The notes beneath the pieces are model-generated. The model worked only from the letters and a program-made list of their open reading frames with translations. It was not told where the DNA came from and ran no database searches. 64,000 nucleotides of DNA from NCBI GenBank assembly GCA_963777485.1, contig CAVZQP010000002.1, positions 1,116,001 to 1,180,000 on the forward strand. Reading direction: 5' to 3'. A program made the position numbers and the translations under genes. This DNA comes from Bog-473 sp963777485 (GTDB taxonomy: Bacteria; Actinomycetota; Acidimicrobiia; Acidimicrobiales; RAAP-2). Positions 1 through 8,715 of this stretch are shown one piece after another; position 1 is the stretch's first letter; the number at the start of each line of letters is the position of its first letter.

Positions 1-689
1 GTCTCCACTGGCCATCTTCGAATGGCGCTTGCGTAGCCGCCATCGTGCTCGTACACGGATTGGCGGCGAGCAAAGATCATCCCGACATCGAGTTCCTGGC
101 GGGGCGTCTCCAAGAAAGCGGATTCGAGGTTCTGTCATACGACGCCCGGGGCCACGGCGCTTCCGATGGCACCTACACGCTGGGACATCTGGAGCATCTG
201 GACGTTGAGGCTGCCGCGGCGTGGGCAATGGGACGGGGCGTTCCGACGATCCTGGTCGGAGCGTCGCTCGGCGGCGTCGCCGCTCTCCGCTACTCCTGCG
301 ACCATCCCGAGTTGGCCGGAGTCGTCATCGTCTCGAGTCCCGCTGAGTGGCGCATTCCGCTAAGGGTCCGGGCGGTCTTGACGGCCGGTCTCGTTCGTAC
401 TCGGCCGGGTCGATGGATCGCCCGTCGGAGAATGGGTGTCAGGATCACGTCGAAATGGACGGCAGCCGATCCACCTCAGACCTTGACGGATCGAGTCGCG
501 TGTCCCCTCGCTGTGGTGCACGGTCGACGGGACGCGCTCATCCCGGTCCGAAGGGGACTTGAGTTTCAGCTCCGAGCGGATTCTCGTCGATACGTGGTTC
601 TCGCCCACGACATGGGTCATGCGTTCGACCCGAAGGGGCACGATGCAATTTGTGCCGCCGTGGACTGGGCTCTTGGCCAGAAAAATTAG
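1..689 (+). CDS. alpha/beta hydrolase, 5' end outside the window
   Basis: Serine hydrolase of the alpha/beta fold; substrate unknown. The frame is open to the first base of the window, and a GTG at 45 falls inside the first core strand (VLVHG), so the true start probably lies upstream. Visible motifs are the oxyanion-hole HG in LVHGLAAS, the nucleophile elbow VGASLGG (G-x-S-x-G), an acid in the DALIP segment and the catalytic His in AHDMGH near the C-terminus. The order Ser-Asp-His and the small cap fit a short lysophospholipase/esterase-like hydrolase. It converges on the GAF-ANTAR gene, with about 35 bases between the stops. The family call is safe; the substrate is not. Confidence 0.8.
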   Translation, partial: LHWPSSNGACVAAIVLVHGLAASKDHPDIEFLAGRLQESGFEVLSYDARGHGASDGTYTLGHLEHLDVEAAAAWAMGRGVPTILVGASLGGVAALRYSCDHPELAGVVIVSSPAEWRIPLRVRAVLTAGLVRTRPGRWIARRRMGVRITSKWTAADPPQTLTDRVACPLAVVHGRRDALIPVRRGLEFQLRADSRRYVVLAHDMGHAFDPKGHDAICAAVDWALGQKN

Positions 690-723
690 TTTCACGGAGG
701 AACCGATCCTTCACCACAGCAGA

Positions 724-1578
724 TCAGTCAGACCGACTCCCTCGTCGCTCCGCGTTCTGTCCCTTCGATAGCGAGTCGAGCTCGGCCGCACTGAGCGAGC
801 CCCGAACCAAAGCTTCGGCGACTGCGCTGAGACGCGTGCTGTGGTTCCGAGCATGGTTGCGGATCATTCCGAACGCAGTGTCCATGTCGACCTTCAACCG
901 CTCGACCACGATCCCCTTTGCCTGTTCGACGGCGATCCGGGAGTTGAGAGCGCCTTGGAGTTGGATTGACAGGTCGCTCTGCTGCTTCACCGTCCGCTCC
1001 TGGAGAATGCCGATGGTGGCGACGTCGGCAAACGCCCTGAGCAAATTCGACTCGCTCTGAGTCATCTCGTGGAGCGAAGCGTCGAAAACGTTCATTGCCC
1101 CGATCACCTCGTCGCGGAGCCGCAGTGGTACCGCGTGGACCGTCTGGTATCCGCTCTCGCGGGCCATCGGGGCAAAGCGTGGCCATCGACCATCGGCGGA
1201 TGCGAGCTGCTGGTTCAAGACAGGCAGCCCCGTGCGATGACACTCAAAGCACGGTCCCTCTTCGAATTGGACCTCCAGTAGCTCCGTCACTCGCATTCGC
1301 TCGCTCGAGGAGGCCATCATCTGCAGCCCCCGCACCCCGACCAATGCCAACCCGACCTCGGCGGAAGCGAGCAGCTCTACGCAGCGGTCGGCCAGCATGG
1401 ACAGAAACTCGATGAGGTCGAAGTCGGCCACCAAGGTGTCGGCGAGTTCGACAAAGGTCCGAGCAAGCCATTCGTCTCGACTGTCCAAGATTCTCACGCT
1501 CCTGGCTCGTCGCTGCACCGTTCGGCGGCCTCTCGGCACAATATTTGCCTCTGCGGCGACCCTCGTGCCAGGGCCCAA
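724..1578 (-). CDS. GAF-ANTAR domain regulator (first of a pair)
   Basis: Cytoplasmic sensor joined to an RNA-binding ANTAR output. A GAF domain spans about residues 58-193 and an ANTAR three-helix domain about 204-258 (RIAVEQAKGIVVERL, then AFGMIRNHAR). ANTAR proteins act as antiterminators by binding paired stem-loops in nascent mRNA; the GAF ligand is unknown. The listed start is TTG, 9 bases after the upstream gene's stop. An internal GTG at residue 28 sits just before the conserved part and could be the true start. It is the last gene of a three-gene minus-strand operon behind a lipid desaturase and a second GAF-ANTAR gene, so it may regulate membrane-lipid genes. Confidence 0.8.
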   Translation of the reverse strand: MGPGTRVAAEANIVPRGRRTVQRRARSVRILDSRDEWLARTFVELADTLVADFDLIEFLSMLADRCVELLASAEVGLALVGVRGLQMMASSSERMRVTELLEVQFEEGPCFECHRTGLPVLNQQLASADGRWPRFAPMARESGYQTVHAVPLRLRDEVIGAMNVFDASLHEMTQSESNLLRAFADVATIGILQERTVKQQSDLSIQLQGALNSRIAVEQAKGIVVERLKVDMDTAFGMIRNHARNHSTRLSAVAEALVRGSLSAAELDSLSKGQNAERRGSRSD

Positions 1579-1587
1579 CCGGTCGGA

Positions 1588-2280
1588 TCACAGCTCCTCG
1601 AAGCGCCGCTGACCAGCCACGACCTCGGTGGCCACGTGATCGATCGGGCGATCTGTTGCGAAGGCGTTCGCTCGGAGCCGTACGAGCGCTTCGGCCACAC
1701 CCACGTTGAGCTGGGCCGCGATCATCCCGGTGGCTTGATGCACCACCGTCCGGGAGTCGGTTGCGTCAAGCGCCCAGGCCAACGACTCCGAGGTCACCCC
1801 CGCCTGCAGGTCGACGACGAGACGACTCACCAGATCTCCAATAAGGAGGGAGTCGGCGAGCTCCTGACGGGCCAGGGCTCTGGGTGTGCCACGGCCGAGA
1901 ACCAGGACCCCGAGGTCAACGGCTCCGATGCGAAGAGGAATGGCGTAGATCGCTCCGACACCGAGCCGCGCGACGGCCGGAACGAATTGTGGCCAGTCGC
2001 TGGTGGCATCTCCCAGATCCGAGACCAATATCGGGCGCCCTTGCCGGCGGACTTCGGTCGCCGGGCCCTCCCCGAGAGTGAACTCCTCGTTCTGGATTGC
2101 GGCTGCCAGTGGATCTGATGCTCCGGTGATCCCCTCGACTCCTTCGGTACCCATCAGAACGACCGATGCGACAGTGATCGGGAGTAGGTCACAACAGACC
2201 TGGCAGATGATTTCCAAGGTGGGCGCCTGATCACCCGATCTATCGATGACGGCGGCCAAGAACTGTTCTGCCATATTCAC
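1588..2280 (-). CDS. GAF-ANTAR domain regulator (second of a pair)
   Basis: A 230-residue protein with a GAF domain at about 22-158 and a C-terminal ANTAR domain at about 172-222 (TVVHQATGMIAAQL, then ALVRLRANAF). It is shorter than, and only distantly similar to, the GAF-ANTAR protein encoded just downstream. The chosen GTG start overlaps the desaturase stop as GTGA, a sign of translational coupling; an ATG two codons later is the alternative. An RNA-level antitermination role follows from the family. That it senses lipid or redox state is only inferred from its operon partner. Confidence 0.8.
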   Translation of the reverse strand: MNMAEQFLAAVIDRSGDQAPTLEIICQVCCDLLPITVASVVLMGTEGVEGITGASDPLAAAIQNEEFTLGEGPATEVRRQGRPILVSDLGDATSDWPQFVPAVARLGVGAIYAIPLRIGAVDLGVLVLGRGTPRALARQELADSLLIGDLVSRLVVDLQAGVTSESLAWALDATDSRTVVHQATGMIAAQLNVGVAEALVRLRANAFATDRPIDHVATEVVAGQRRFEEL

Positions 2281-3296
2281 GCTCTGCTACTCGTGACCTC
2301 CTGATTGCCCAGTCTCGGGTTTCCTGAGGACGCGGCAAAGCTCGCCATCGGTTCTTCAACGGGACCTGGTTGCAGGAGGGCGACGATCTGACTCGGATTT
2401 GGCCACCGCACCTTCGTCGCCCACCCGATTCGCTCGAAGAACGAGATCAATCGAGCCGAGAGGTCATGCTGATGGGGCAGCACGCCGTGGCGGGCCGAGG
2501 AAGGCGAGGCGTGGTGGAAGTTATGGAAGCTCTCCCCAAAGGAGAGCAGGCCCAGTACTCCGACATTGGTGCTCTGGTCGTGCGTTGCGAAGGGTCGTCG
2601 ACCCCAGAGGTGGCAGACCGAGTTGATGCTCCACGTGACGTGATGGAGGACCGCCATCCTTACGAGACCGGCCCATAGGAGCGCACTGAGCGCGCCGAAC
2701 AGGGTTCCAAACAGCGCCCACCCGATGAAGAACGGGAGAAGCAGGGAACCCACGGCCAGAAGCGGGAACAGCCGGTCGATCACGACGAAGTCCCGGTCCC
2801 GATGGAGGTCAGGAGCAAACCGCTTGGAGTCGGTGGGGTCCATGGCGAACAACCAGCCGGTATGCGCCCAGAAGAAACCCTTCAGCGTTCCGACGGTACC
2901 GGGTCCGAACCGGTGCGGAGAATGGGGATCTCCCGGCTGGTCCCCGAACATGTGATGCCGGCGATGGATGGCCACCCATGTGATCGCGGACCCCTCGAGG
3001 GCCATGGAACCGGCCACGGCGCACACGATCTTGAGAGCTCTGTTGGCCTTGAAGCTCCGGTGCGTCAGGAGCCGGTGAAAGCCGACCGAGATCCCAAAAC
3101 CCGTGAACACATAGAACGCCACCGCGATCACTACGTCGCTCACGTTCAGAATGTGGCCCGAGATGAACGGCAGGAGACAGGCGAACCCGAGAATTGGAGC
3201 GGCGACGAGGAGCGCTGTGACGATGCGGCCAACCGACAGGGCCGGGTCCTTCCGCGGGGCTGGATCAGCGGGCGCCTCCGGGATAGTTCCCAACAT
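2277..3296 (-). CDS. acyl-lipid / acyl-CoA delta-9-type fatty acid desaturase
   Basis: Integral-membrane di-iron desaturase that puts a double bond into fatty acyl chains. The three histidine boxes are present: HRLLTH (about 74-79), HRRHH (111-115) and HNFHH (258-262). Hydrophobic pairs lie around 25-75 and 175-220, as in the stearoyl-CoA desaturase family, and the 339-residue length is usual. I chose the ATG at 3296 because GAAGGGAAG lies just upstream and because the residues before it are not desaturase-like. It heads an operon with two GAF-ANTAR genes. Two direct copies of GGGTCACC (3347-3354, 3376-3383) lie in its leader and could be regulator sites. Confidence 0.88.
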   Translation of the reverse strand: MLGTIPEAPADPAPRKDPALSVGRIVTALLVAAPILGFACLLPFISGHILNVSDVVIAVAFYVFTGFGISVGFHRLLTHRSFKANRALKIVCAVAGSMALEGSAITWVAIHRRHHMFGDQPGDPHSPHRFGPGTVGTLKGFFWAHTGWLFAMDPTDSKRFAPDLHRDRDFVVIDRLFPLLAVGSLLLPFFIGWALFGTLFGALSALLWAGLVRMAVLHHVTWSINSVCHLWGRRPFATHDQSTNVGVLGLLSFGESFHNFHHASPSSARHGVLPHQHDLSARLISFFERIGWATKVRWPNPSQIVALLQPGPVEEPMASFAASSGNPRLGNQEVTSSRA

Positions 3297-3466
3297 GGCT
3301 TCCCTTCTCGGTCCAGCGCTCTGCGAGGAACACTTGACGGTTGCTTGGGTCACCGAGGTCTTGGGCAACTATCAGGGGTCACCCTACACCCGTTGTTGTT
3401 CGAATTTGTCGCGCCGGCGGCAGTCAGGTGAAGGTCGATTCGACGGATGTCACCTGAACGCAACCT

Positions 3467-3736
3467 TTGATCGGCGCGTCCGTCCGAGTGGGTGCGTGGC
3501 CGCCCTGCAACGACTACTCGAAGGTGTCTATCGCGGCACCCGGCACGGCCCGCAACTGCCAGGTCGAGCTCCTTCCGACGGGCAACGTGTTCTCCGCCGG
3601 CTCGCGGATCCGCCTGTACATCCTCGGTACCCCGCTCGACCAGATCCCTTCGCTGCCGGGGGTCAACACAGTGACGCTGGACGGAGCGGGTGGCTCAAGA
3701 TTGGTCCTGCCTGGCCCGGGCTCGCCCCGGTTCTAA
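3467..3736 (+). pseudogene. C-terminal remnant of a CocE/NonD-type hydrolase
   Basis: An 89-residue reading frame that resembles only the end of the jelly-roll domain of CocE/NonD or X-Pro dipeptidyl-peptidase-like hydrolases. The segment LPTGNVFSAGSRIRLYILGT matches the conserved G-x-x-I/V-x-x-G-H/S-R-I-R-L strand, followed by a GGSRLVLPGPGS end. There is no N-terminal catalytic alpha/beta domain and no convincing start signal. It is most simply a decayed fragment left by deletion. A short real gene cannot be excluded. The similarity is judged by eye, not by search. Confidence 0.5.
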
Positions 3737-3833
3737 GCGTCCGTCAGTCGTCACACTTCGCGGCTCCCCGGGGTCATACCCCTCGAGCAGCCACGACGCC
3801 GCACGCCAGCGCGGCAGAGAGGAGCCCGCTGTC

Positions 3834-4406
3834 ATGGCGACCTACCTACCCCCGGTCGAGCGACCGAAGGGTCTTGTCAAGAAAGTCACATACTCGATCA
3901 TGCGCCGGACGTTCGGTCTCGTGCCGACCGGCACGAAGGTGTTCACGGCGCGGATGCCGACGTCGTTCATGACCTACTACGCCCGGGCCTACCGGTTGGA
4001 CAAGAAGCTGCGGGTGCCCATCGAGACGGCCTACATCGTCCGACATCAGGTTGCGAGCATCAACATGTGCACCGCGTGCATGGACATCGGCCGCTACTAC
4101 GGGCTGAGGAAGTCTGCCGAGACCCTGACCCGCCTCGACGCCGTTGACGACTACGAGACGAGCTCTCTCTTCACCGATGCCGATCGGGCCGCGCTCGATT
4201 ACGCCCGAGAGCTGACGACCTACAAGGCGGTAGCGCCACAGACCTTCGCCCGTCTCTCCCGGCACTACAGCGACCGCGAGATCTGCGAGCTCGCCTACCT
4301 CGTCGCCAGCGAGCACCTGGCCAACATGACCAATCTCGGCCTCGGCGTGGGCTCCGACGGCCTCTGCGAGATCAGCCGGCAGCGGCGGCTCCAGAAAGCG
4401 TCCTGA
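3834..4406 (+). CDS. carboxymuconolactone decarboxylase / AhpD-like family protein
   Basis: A 190-residue all-helical protein with the AhpD-like redox motif C-T-A-C at 79-82 followed by MDIGRYYGL, typical of peroxidase-related members of the CMD family. Such proteins reduce peroxides or act as thiol-disulfide partners; the substrate here is unknown. The ATG at 3834 is preceded by GAGAGGAGC at a good distance, and the upstream open frame lacks any family similarity. It stands alone between the hydrolase remnant and a convergent PLP-enzyme gene. Confidence 0.8.
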   Translation: MATYLPPVERPKGLVKKVTYSIMRRTFGLVPTGTKVFTARMPTSFMTYYARAYRLDKKLRVPIETAYIVRHQVASINMCTACMDIGRYYGLRKSAETLTRLDAVDDYETSSLFTDADRAALDYARELTTYKAVAPQTFARLSRHYSDREICELAYLVASEHLANMTNLGLGVGSDGLCEISRQRRLQKAS

Positions 4407-4482
4407 GCTCGGCGGGCGAATCGGGCCTAGCTGATGCGCCGATCTCCCGACGAGCCGCCGTACAGTCCGCACATCGCAGTCG

Positions 4483-5475
4483 TCACCACCCGCGCAGATC
4501 GACGTCCCAGCGCTCGACGACGTCGTCGCCGTCGACGATGTGCAGGTGTTCGTGATACGCGACCGTCGGATCGATGTGAGCCGGCAACACCCGGATGCGC
4601 TCGCCCACCCGCATTGGTGCGCCGGGCGCCATCGTGAGGTGCTCGTCGGAGCAGAACCAGACGTCCGAGCCTTCGACCGAGGGATTGCCGTGATCCATGC
4701 CGAGCGCCTTCAGCCCGCAGTCGGCCACAACCCAGTCCTTCGACACCGAAATGACGGTGGACAGAACACTCAGCGCGTGCGCGAACGGCAGGCCAAGCTT
4801 CGCGTACGCCGTGTCCATCAAGGCGTACGATCCCGCCTGGATCTCGGTCACCCACCTGTTCATGTCGTACGTCCCTGTGCCGCCACCCGAGACGACGTCG
4901 CCGCCCACATCTTCGTGGGCGCGCACGAGCCGCCCCATCGAGACCTCGATCATCTCCTCCCGTGTCGCCCGGCTCTCGAGCCCGACGATGTGCCCCTCGT
5001 ACCCCATCACGCCGCGCACGACGAGCCCGGCCGCCCGTGCGCGCTCGGCGAGCCGACCGGCATCCTCCGGCATGCAGCCGCAGCGGGGGAGTCCCACGTC
5101 TACATCGACGAGAACCTCGGCCACGCCGGCCCGCGCCGCGGCGTCGATCGTCGCCTCCGAATCGACCGCCACCGTGATGCGTGCCCCGCTTCTCGCCAGC
5201 GCGCCGAGACGACGGGCGTCGGCCACCTCGTTGGCCAACAACAAGTCCCCTCCGAGGCCGGCCTCCGCCATGCCCTCCATCTCCCGGATCGTGGCGCAGG
5301 TGAATGCTGTGTTGCCGAGTGCGGCCTGGCGCGCGGCCAACGCGGTGCACTTGTGCGCCTTGACGTGGGGACGCAGCTGACCCCCGGGCAGCGCCTCGGC
5401 CATGGTGCGCAGGTTCGCGTCGAGAAGGGTGGCCTCGACCACCAGCGCAGGCGTCGTCAGGTCCGAGATCTTCAC
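4483..5475 (-). CDS. fold-type III PLP enzyme, D-threonine aldolase / D-serine dehydratase-like
   Basis: A 330-residue protein with an N-terminal alanine-racemase-like TIM barrel and a C-terminal beta domain. The PLP-binding Lys is expected at residue 39 in RPHVKAHK, the signature of the DSD1/D-threonine aldolase group. The C-terminal PAHIDPT...HEHLHIVDG stretch matches the metal-binding region of those enzymes. The family cleaves or dehydrates D-3-hydroxy-amino acids; the exact substrate is open. It is divergent from the amidase gene, about 80 bases apart, so the two may share a control region and take part in the same amide or amino-acid breakdown. Confidence 0.8.
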   Translation of the reverse strand: MKISDLTTPALVVEATLLDANLRTMAEALPGGQLRPHVKAHKCTALAARQAALGNTAFTCATIREMEGMAEAGLGGDLLLANEVADARRLGALARSGARITVAVDSEATIDAAARAGVAEVLVDVDVGLPRCGCMPEDAGRLAERARAAGLVVRGVMGYEGHIVGLESRATREEMIEVSMGRLVRAHEDVGGDVVSGGGTGTYDMNRWVTEIQAGSYALMDTAYAKLGLPFAHALSVLSTVISVSKDWVVADCGLKALGMDHGNPSVEGSDVWFCSDEHLTMAPGAPMRVGERIRVLPAHIDPTVAYHEHLHIVDGDDVVERWDVDLRGW

Positions 5476-5555
5476 GCCGGCCGAGGCTAGGCGAGGCGTT
5501 CAGGCGTGGGCCCGGCCCGGGCGCGGGTTCAGACGTTCGGGTACTCTGCGCCCTC

Positions 5556-6971
5556 GTGAGCACGCCCTGGTTGGGGGACGCCTGCAGCCTGGTGGACGCA
5601 TTCCGGGAGGGGGAGCTCTCGCCGCTCGAGGCGCTCGACGACTGCATCGCCGCCATCGACAAGTCGCCGCTCAACGCCTTCAGCTTCAGGGACTTCGACC
5701 GGGCCCGGGAGGCAGCCGGCCGCGCCGATGTGAGCCTCCCGTTTGGCGGCGTCCCTTTCGGCATCAAGGAGCTCGAGAAGGTCGCCGGCTGGCCCTACAC
5801 CGAGGCATCCGTCATCTTCAAGGATCGCGTCGCCGGTCACGACGACACCTCTGTGGCGCGGCTCCGTACGACAGGAGCGGTGCTGGCAGCGCAGACGACG
5901 GCGCCGGAGTTCGGCGGCATCAACTGCACGTCGACGGTGCTGCACGGCACGACGCGCAACCCGTGGAACCAGCAGCGGACACCGGGCGGGTCGTCGGGCG
6001 GCACGGCGGCGGCGGTGGTCGGCGGTCTTTTGCCCATCGCGACCGGCAGCGACGGCGGCGGGTCCATCCGCGGGCCAGCCGGGTTCAGTGGTCTCTTCGG
6101 CCTCAAGGCGACCTACGGAAGGATCCCCAAGGGCCCCGACGGGACGATCGAACCGATGACCACGGTGCTCGGCTGCCTCACCCGCTCGGTACGCGACACG
6201 GCCCGGTACTTCGACGCCTGTAACGGCTTCGACCGCCGCGACCCATTGAGCCTCCCGAGGGTGGAGGGCTGGGAAGCCTCGCTCGGCAGTCACGACCTCT
6301 CCGGCCATACCGCGGCCATCATCGTGGACCTCGGCATCGCGCAGGTGCGCGACGAGGTGGCAGAAGTCGTCGTCGCGGCAGCGGCCCATTTGTCCAAGGC
6401 AGCGGGATTGCGCATCGTTGCGGTGCAGCCGACGCTGCCACCCCTGCGCGGAGCGTGGGCCCTGTCCAACATGCCGCCCATGGTGGTGGACCTCGGCGAC
6501 GCCTACCCCGACCGCGTGGAGGAGTTGTCCCCCGAGATCCTGATGGGCCTGCGCGGTGCACAGGAGCGCTACACGCTGGAGCGGGCAGCCTCCATCGAGC
6601 AGTACCGCCGTCAGCTCAACGAGGCCATGGCGGCGCTGTTCGACCAGGCGGACTTCGTCTTCTGCTCGACCCATCCCGACGTGGCGTTCAGCGCGGAGGG
6701 TCCGCCGCCCTCGACGCTGCCGGGCCGGGATCTCATACACGAGATCGGCTTCACCCGCGCCATCATGAACAACGCTGCGCTCACGGCACCTTCGAATCTC
6801 AACGGGAGCCCGGCGATGAGCATCCCGGCCGGCCTCGTCGACGGCTTGCCCGTCGGGCTACAAGTGCTGGCCGGCCACCACCGCGAGCAGTTACTGCTCG
6901 ACCTTGCGCTCGTGGCCGAGCGTGAGATGCCGTGGTTGCTGGTGGCACCGGCGTCTCCACACGTCAAATAG
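5556..6971 (+). CDS. amidase-signature family hydrolase
   Basis: A 471-residue amidase of the Ser-Ser-Lys family. The catalytic Lys is K71 in FGIKELE, the cis-Ser is S146 in GGSSGG and the nucleophile S170 in GSDGGGSIRGPA. The spacings of 75 and 24 residues equal those of fatty acid amide hydrolase. The enzyme hydrolyses carboxamides; the substrate is unknown, and there are no GatB or GatC partners nearby, so a role as GatA is unlikely. A TACTCT box at 5542-5547 lies 8 bases before the GTG start, with no Shine-Dalgarno sequence, which suggests a leaderless transcript. Confidence 0.85.
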   Translation: MSTPWLGDACSLVDAFREGELSPLEALDDCIAAIDKSPLNAFSFRDFDRAREAAGRADVSLPFGGVPFGIKELEKVAGWPYTEASVIFKDRVAGHDDTSVARLRTTGAVLAAQTTAPEFGGINCTSTVLHGTTRNPWNQQRTPGGSSGGTAAAVVGGLLPIATGSDGGGSIRGPAGFSGLFGLKATYGRIPKGPDGTIEPMTTVLGCLTRSVRDTARYFDACNGFDRRDPLSLPRVEGWEASLGSHDLSGHTAAIIVDLGIAQVRDEVAEVVVAAAAHLSKAAGLRIVAVQPTLPPLRGAWALSNMPPMVVDLGDAYPDRVEELSPEILMGLRGAQERYTLERAASIEQYRRQLNEAMAALFDQADFVFCSTHPDVAFSAEGPPPSTLPGRDLIHEIGFTRAIMNNAALTAPSNLNGSPAMSIPAGLVDGLPVGLQVLAGHHREQLLLDLALVAEREMPWLLVAPASPHVK

Positions 6972-7001
6972 GGAGTTCGAGCAAGGAGTCGAGCGCTGGG
7001 C

Positions 7002-7901
7002 CTAGTTCGTGGCCAGTCCGGCGCGCCAAGGGGACATGTCGAGACCGGGGTAGCGCGCCTGTACACCGGCGATCGTGGCCTCGTCCCAGTACGGATGGCC
7101 CGGCAGCGGGATGCCGAGCAGCGCGAGCTGGCGCGGCGTCGCGCCTTGGACGTATTTGGTCAGTTCTGGTGAGAAACCTCGGAACGGCCACGCTTGGTAT
7201 CCGCCCCATCCCGCATCGCGGTGACGGAAGGAGACATGGATCATCACGCGATACCGAGTGGGGTCAGTGTGATCGACCGAACGGTGGTAGACGTCGGGTC
7301 TATAGGCCACGACGGAACCGGCCGGTGCCGCCGCGTCCGATGGGTCGTCGTAGAGGTCGGCATAGTCCACAAAATTCAGCGTGTGGCGCTCGACGGGGAT
7401 GTCCTTCGTCCTCTGCCATGAGACGAAGCGCGTGGCGCCGTCCTCCGTGGCGACATCGGTGAGGTACACGAAGAACTCGACCTGTTGATAGCCATGCTCG
7501 TGGCGGGGCACCACGAGCATGTGGTTGGGGTAGTCGGCATGGAGCAGTTGGTTGTAGCCCGACGCCTGCTGCGCATACTTGGCGGTGACGATGCCCATGT
7601 AGCAGGCCAGGTCCGTCGTGCCGAGGAACGCCTCGGCGAGGTCGATGACGTTCTCGTGCAGGACGAGCGCGTTGAGACGCCTGCTGTGGAACGGGAACTC
7701 GGGCCACGGCGCATCCCATGTATGCCACTGGCCCGTCTCAGCGCCGCCGAGTTCGGCCATCTCGACCGGGGTGGGGAAGTAGCGGTGCACCGCATCCTGC
7801 GCGGCCACCAGGTCGTCGGGCGGGATTGCGCCGGGAACGGCACACCAGCCGTCGTTGTCCCATCGTGCCTTGAGCTCCGGAGCGAGCGCGAAGGGCGACA
7901 T
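7002..7901 (-). CDS. phytanoyl-CoA dioxygenase (PhyH) family oxygenase
   Basis: A 299-residue Fe(II)/2-oxoglutarate-dependent oxygenase. The metal triad is visible: H121-A-D123 in LLHADYPNH and H206 in VYHRSVDH. A conserved Arg follows in RYRVMIHVSFRH, which in this family binds 2-oxoglutarate. These enzymes hydroxylate small or lipid-derived substrates; which one cannot be told. I chose the ATG at 7901 because the protein aligns with the family from there; an upstream open extension is Arg-rich and unlikely to be coding. It converges on the amidase gene, with stops about 30 bases apart. Confidence 0.82.
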   Translation of the reverse strand: MSPFALAPELKARWDNDGWCAVPGAIPPDDLVAAQDAVHRYFPTPVEMAELGGAETGQWHTWDAPWPEFPFHSRRLNALVLHENVIDLAEAFLGTTDLACYMGIVTAKYAQQASGYNQLLHADYPNHMLVVPRHEHGYQQVEFFVYLTDVATEDGATRFVSWQRTKDIPVERHTLNFVDYADLYDDPSDAAAPAGSVVAYRPDVYHRSVDHTDPTRYRVMIHVSFRHRDAGWGGYQAWPFRGFSPELTKYVQGATPRQLALLGIPLPGHPYWDEATIAGVQARYPGLDMSPWRAGLATN

Positions 7902-8009
7902 GCTGCGCACGTTAGCGACGCCCCTCCGTCTTCGTCGCCAGGTGGCAGGCCCTGTTCGCACCGGCTCTGGCCTGCTCCCTTGCCTCTCGGAGCGGCTGGT
8001 CCTATGCTA

Positions 8010-8025
8010 TTGAGCAGTTGCTCAA
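8010..8025. promoter_or_regulatory. probable TetR operator palindrome
   Basis: A perfect inverted repeat TTGAGCA-GT-TGCTCAA lies 27 bases before the TetR gene. A TATGCT box at 8003-8008 directly abuts it and would serve as the -10 element, so a bound repressor would cover the transcription start. This is the usual layout for TetR autoregulation; the binding itself is inferred. Confidence 0.65.
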
Positions 8026-8052
8026 AACGATCGCTGAAGGAAGTAGGCGCGG

Positions 8053-8715
8053 GTGGCCAAATCGGGCACGAAGGCAGCAGTGGGCCGGCCCGCCGCTGGC
8101 TCGCAGGAGACCAGGGACGCGCTGGTCAGGGGGGCGATCGACGCCCTCAAGGAGCAGGGATTCGCTGGTGCGAGTGCCCGTGAGATCGCACGCCGGGCCG
8201 GCTGCAATCAGGGCCTCGTCTTCTACCACTTCGGTTCAGTCACCAACCTCCTGCTGGCAGCGCTCGACGAGGTCAGCGCCACGCGCCACGAGCACTACCA
8301 AGTCGCCGTCGACCGCGCCCAAGGGCTCGGTGAGCTGGTGGACGCGGCAGAGGAAGTCTTCGAGGAGGACCTCGACGCCGGCCACATCGCGGTCCTGGCG
8401 GAGATGATTGCGGGCGCGTCTGCGACACCAGGCTTGGCGCCAGAGGTGGCGGCGCGCATCGCGCCGTGGCGCCAGTTCGCCGCCGACGCGCTCGGCGGTG
8501 TTCTTTCGGACACTCCACTCTCGGCGGTCATCGAGCCCGACGTCGCGGCCCATGCGGTCGTTGCGCTGTACCTCGGTCTGGAGATGCTGGCGCATCTCGA
8601 CGGGGACCGCTCCGCCGCCTTGGAGCTGTTCGCCCGCGCCCGGCAGTTGGCCGTGCTCGTCCAGGCGTTGAGTGGCCCTGCTGAAGGAGTGCCAGGACGA
8701 AGGGAGAAGCCATGA
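8053..8715 (+). CDS. TetR/AcrR family transcriptional regulator
   Basis: A 220-residue repressor-type protein. The N-terminal HTH is clear: DALKEQGFAGASAREIARRA, then GCNQGLVFYHFGS with the family's YHF turn before the linker helix. The C-terminal ligand domain is all-helical and not specific. The GTG start follows GAAGGAAGTAGG. The stop overlaps the next gene as ATGA, so regulator and NAD(P)-binding protein are co-transcribed. The palindrome at 8010-8025 in its own promoter suggests autoregulation. The ligand is likely linked to the substrate of the downstream enzyme, but neither can be named. Confidence 0.88.
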   Translation: MAKSGTKAAVGRPAAGSQETRDALVRGAIDALKEQGFAGASAREIARRAGCNQGLVFYHFGSVTNLLLAALDEVSATRHEHYQVAVDRAQGLGELVDAAEEVFEEDLDAGHIAVLAEMIAGASATPGLAPEVAARIAPWRQFAADALGGVLSDTPLSAVIEPDVAAHAVVALYLGLEMLAHLDGDRSAALELFARARQLAVLVQALSGPAEGVPGRREKP

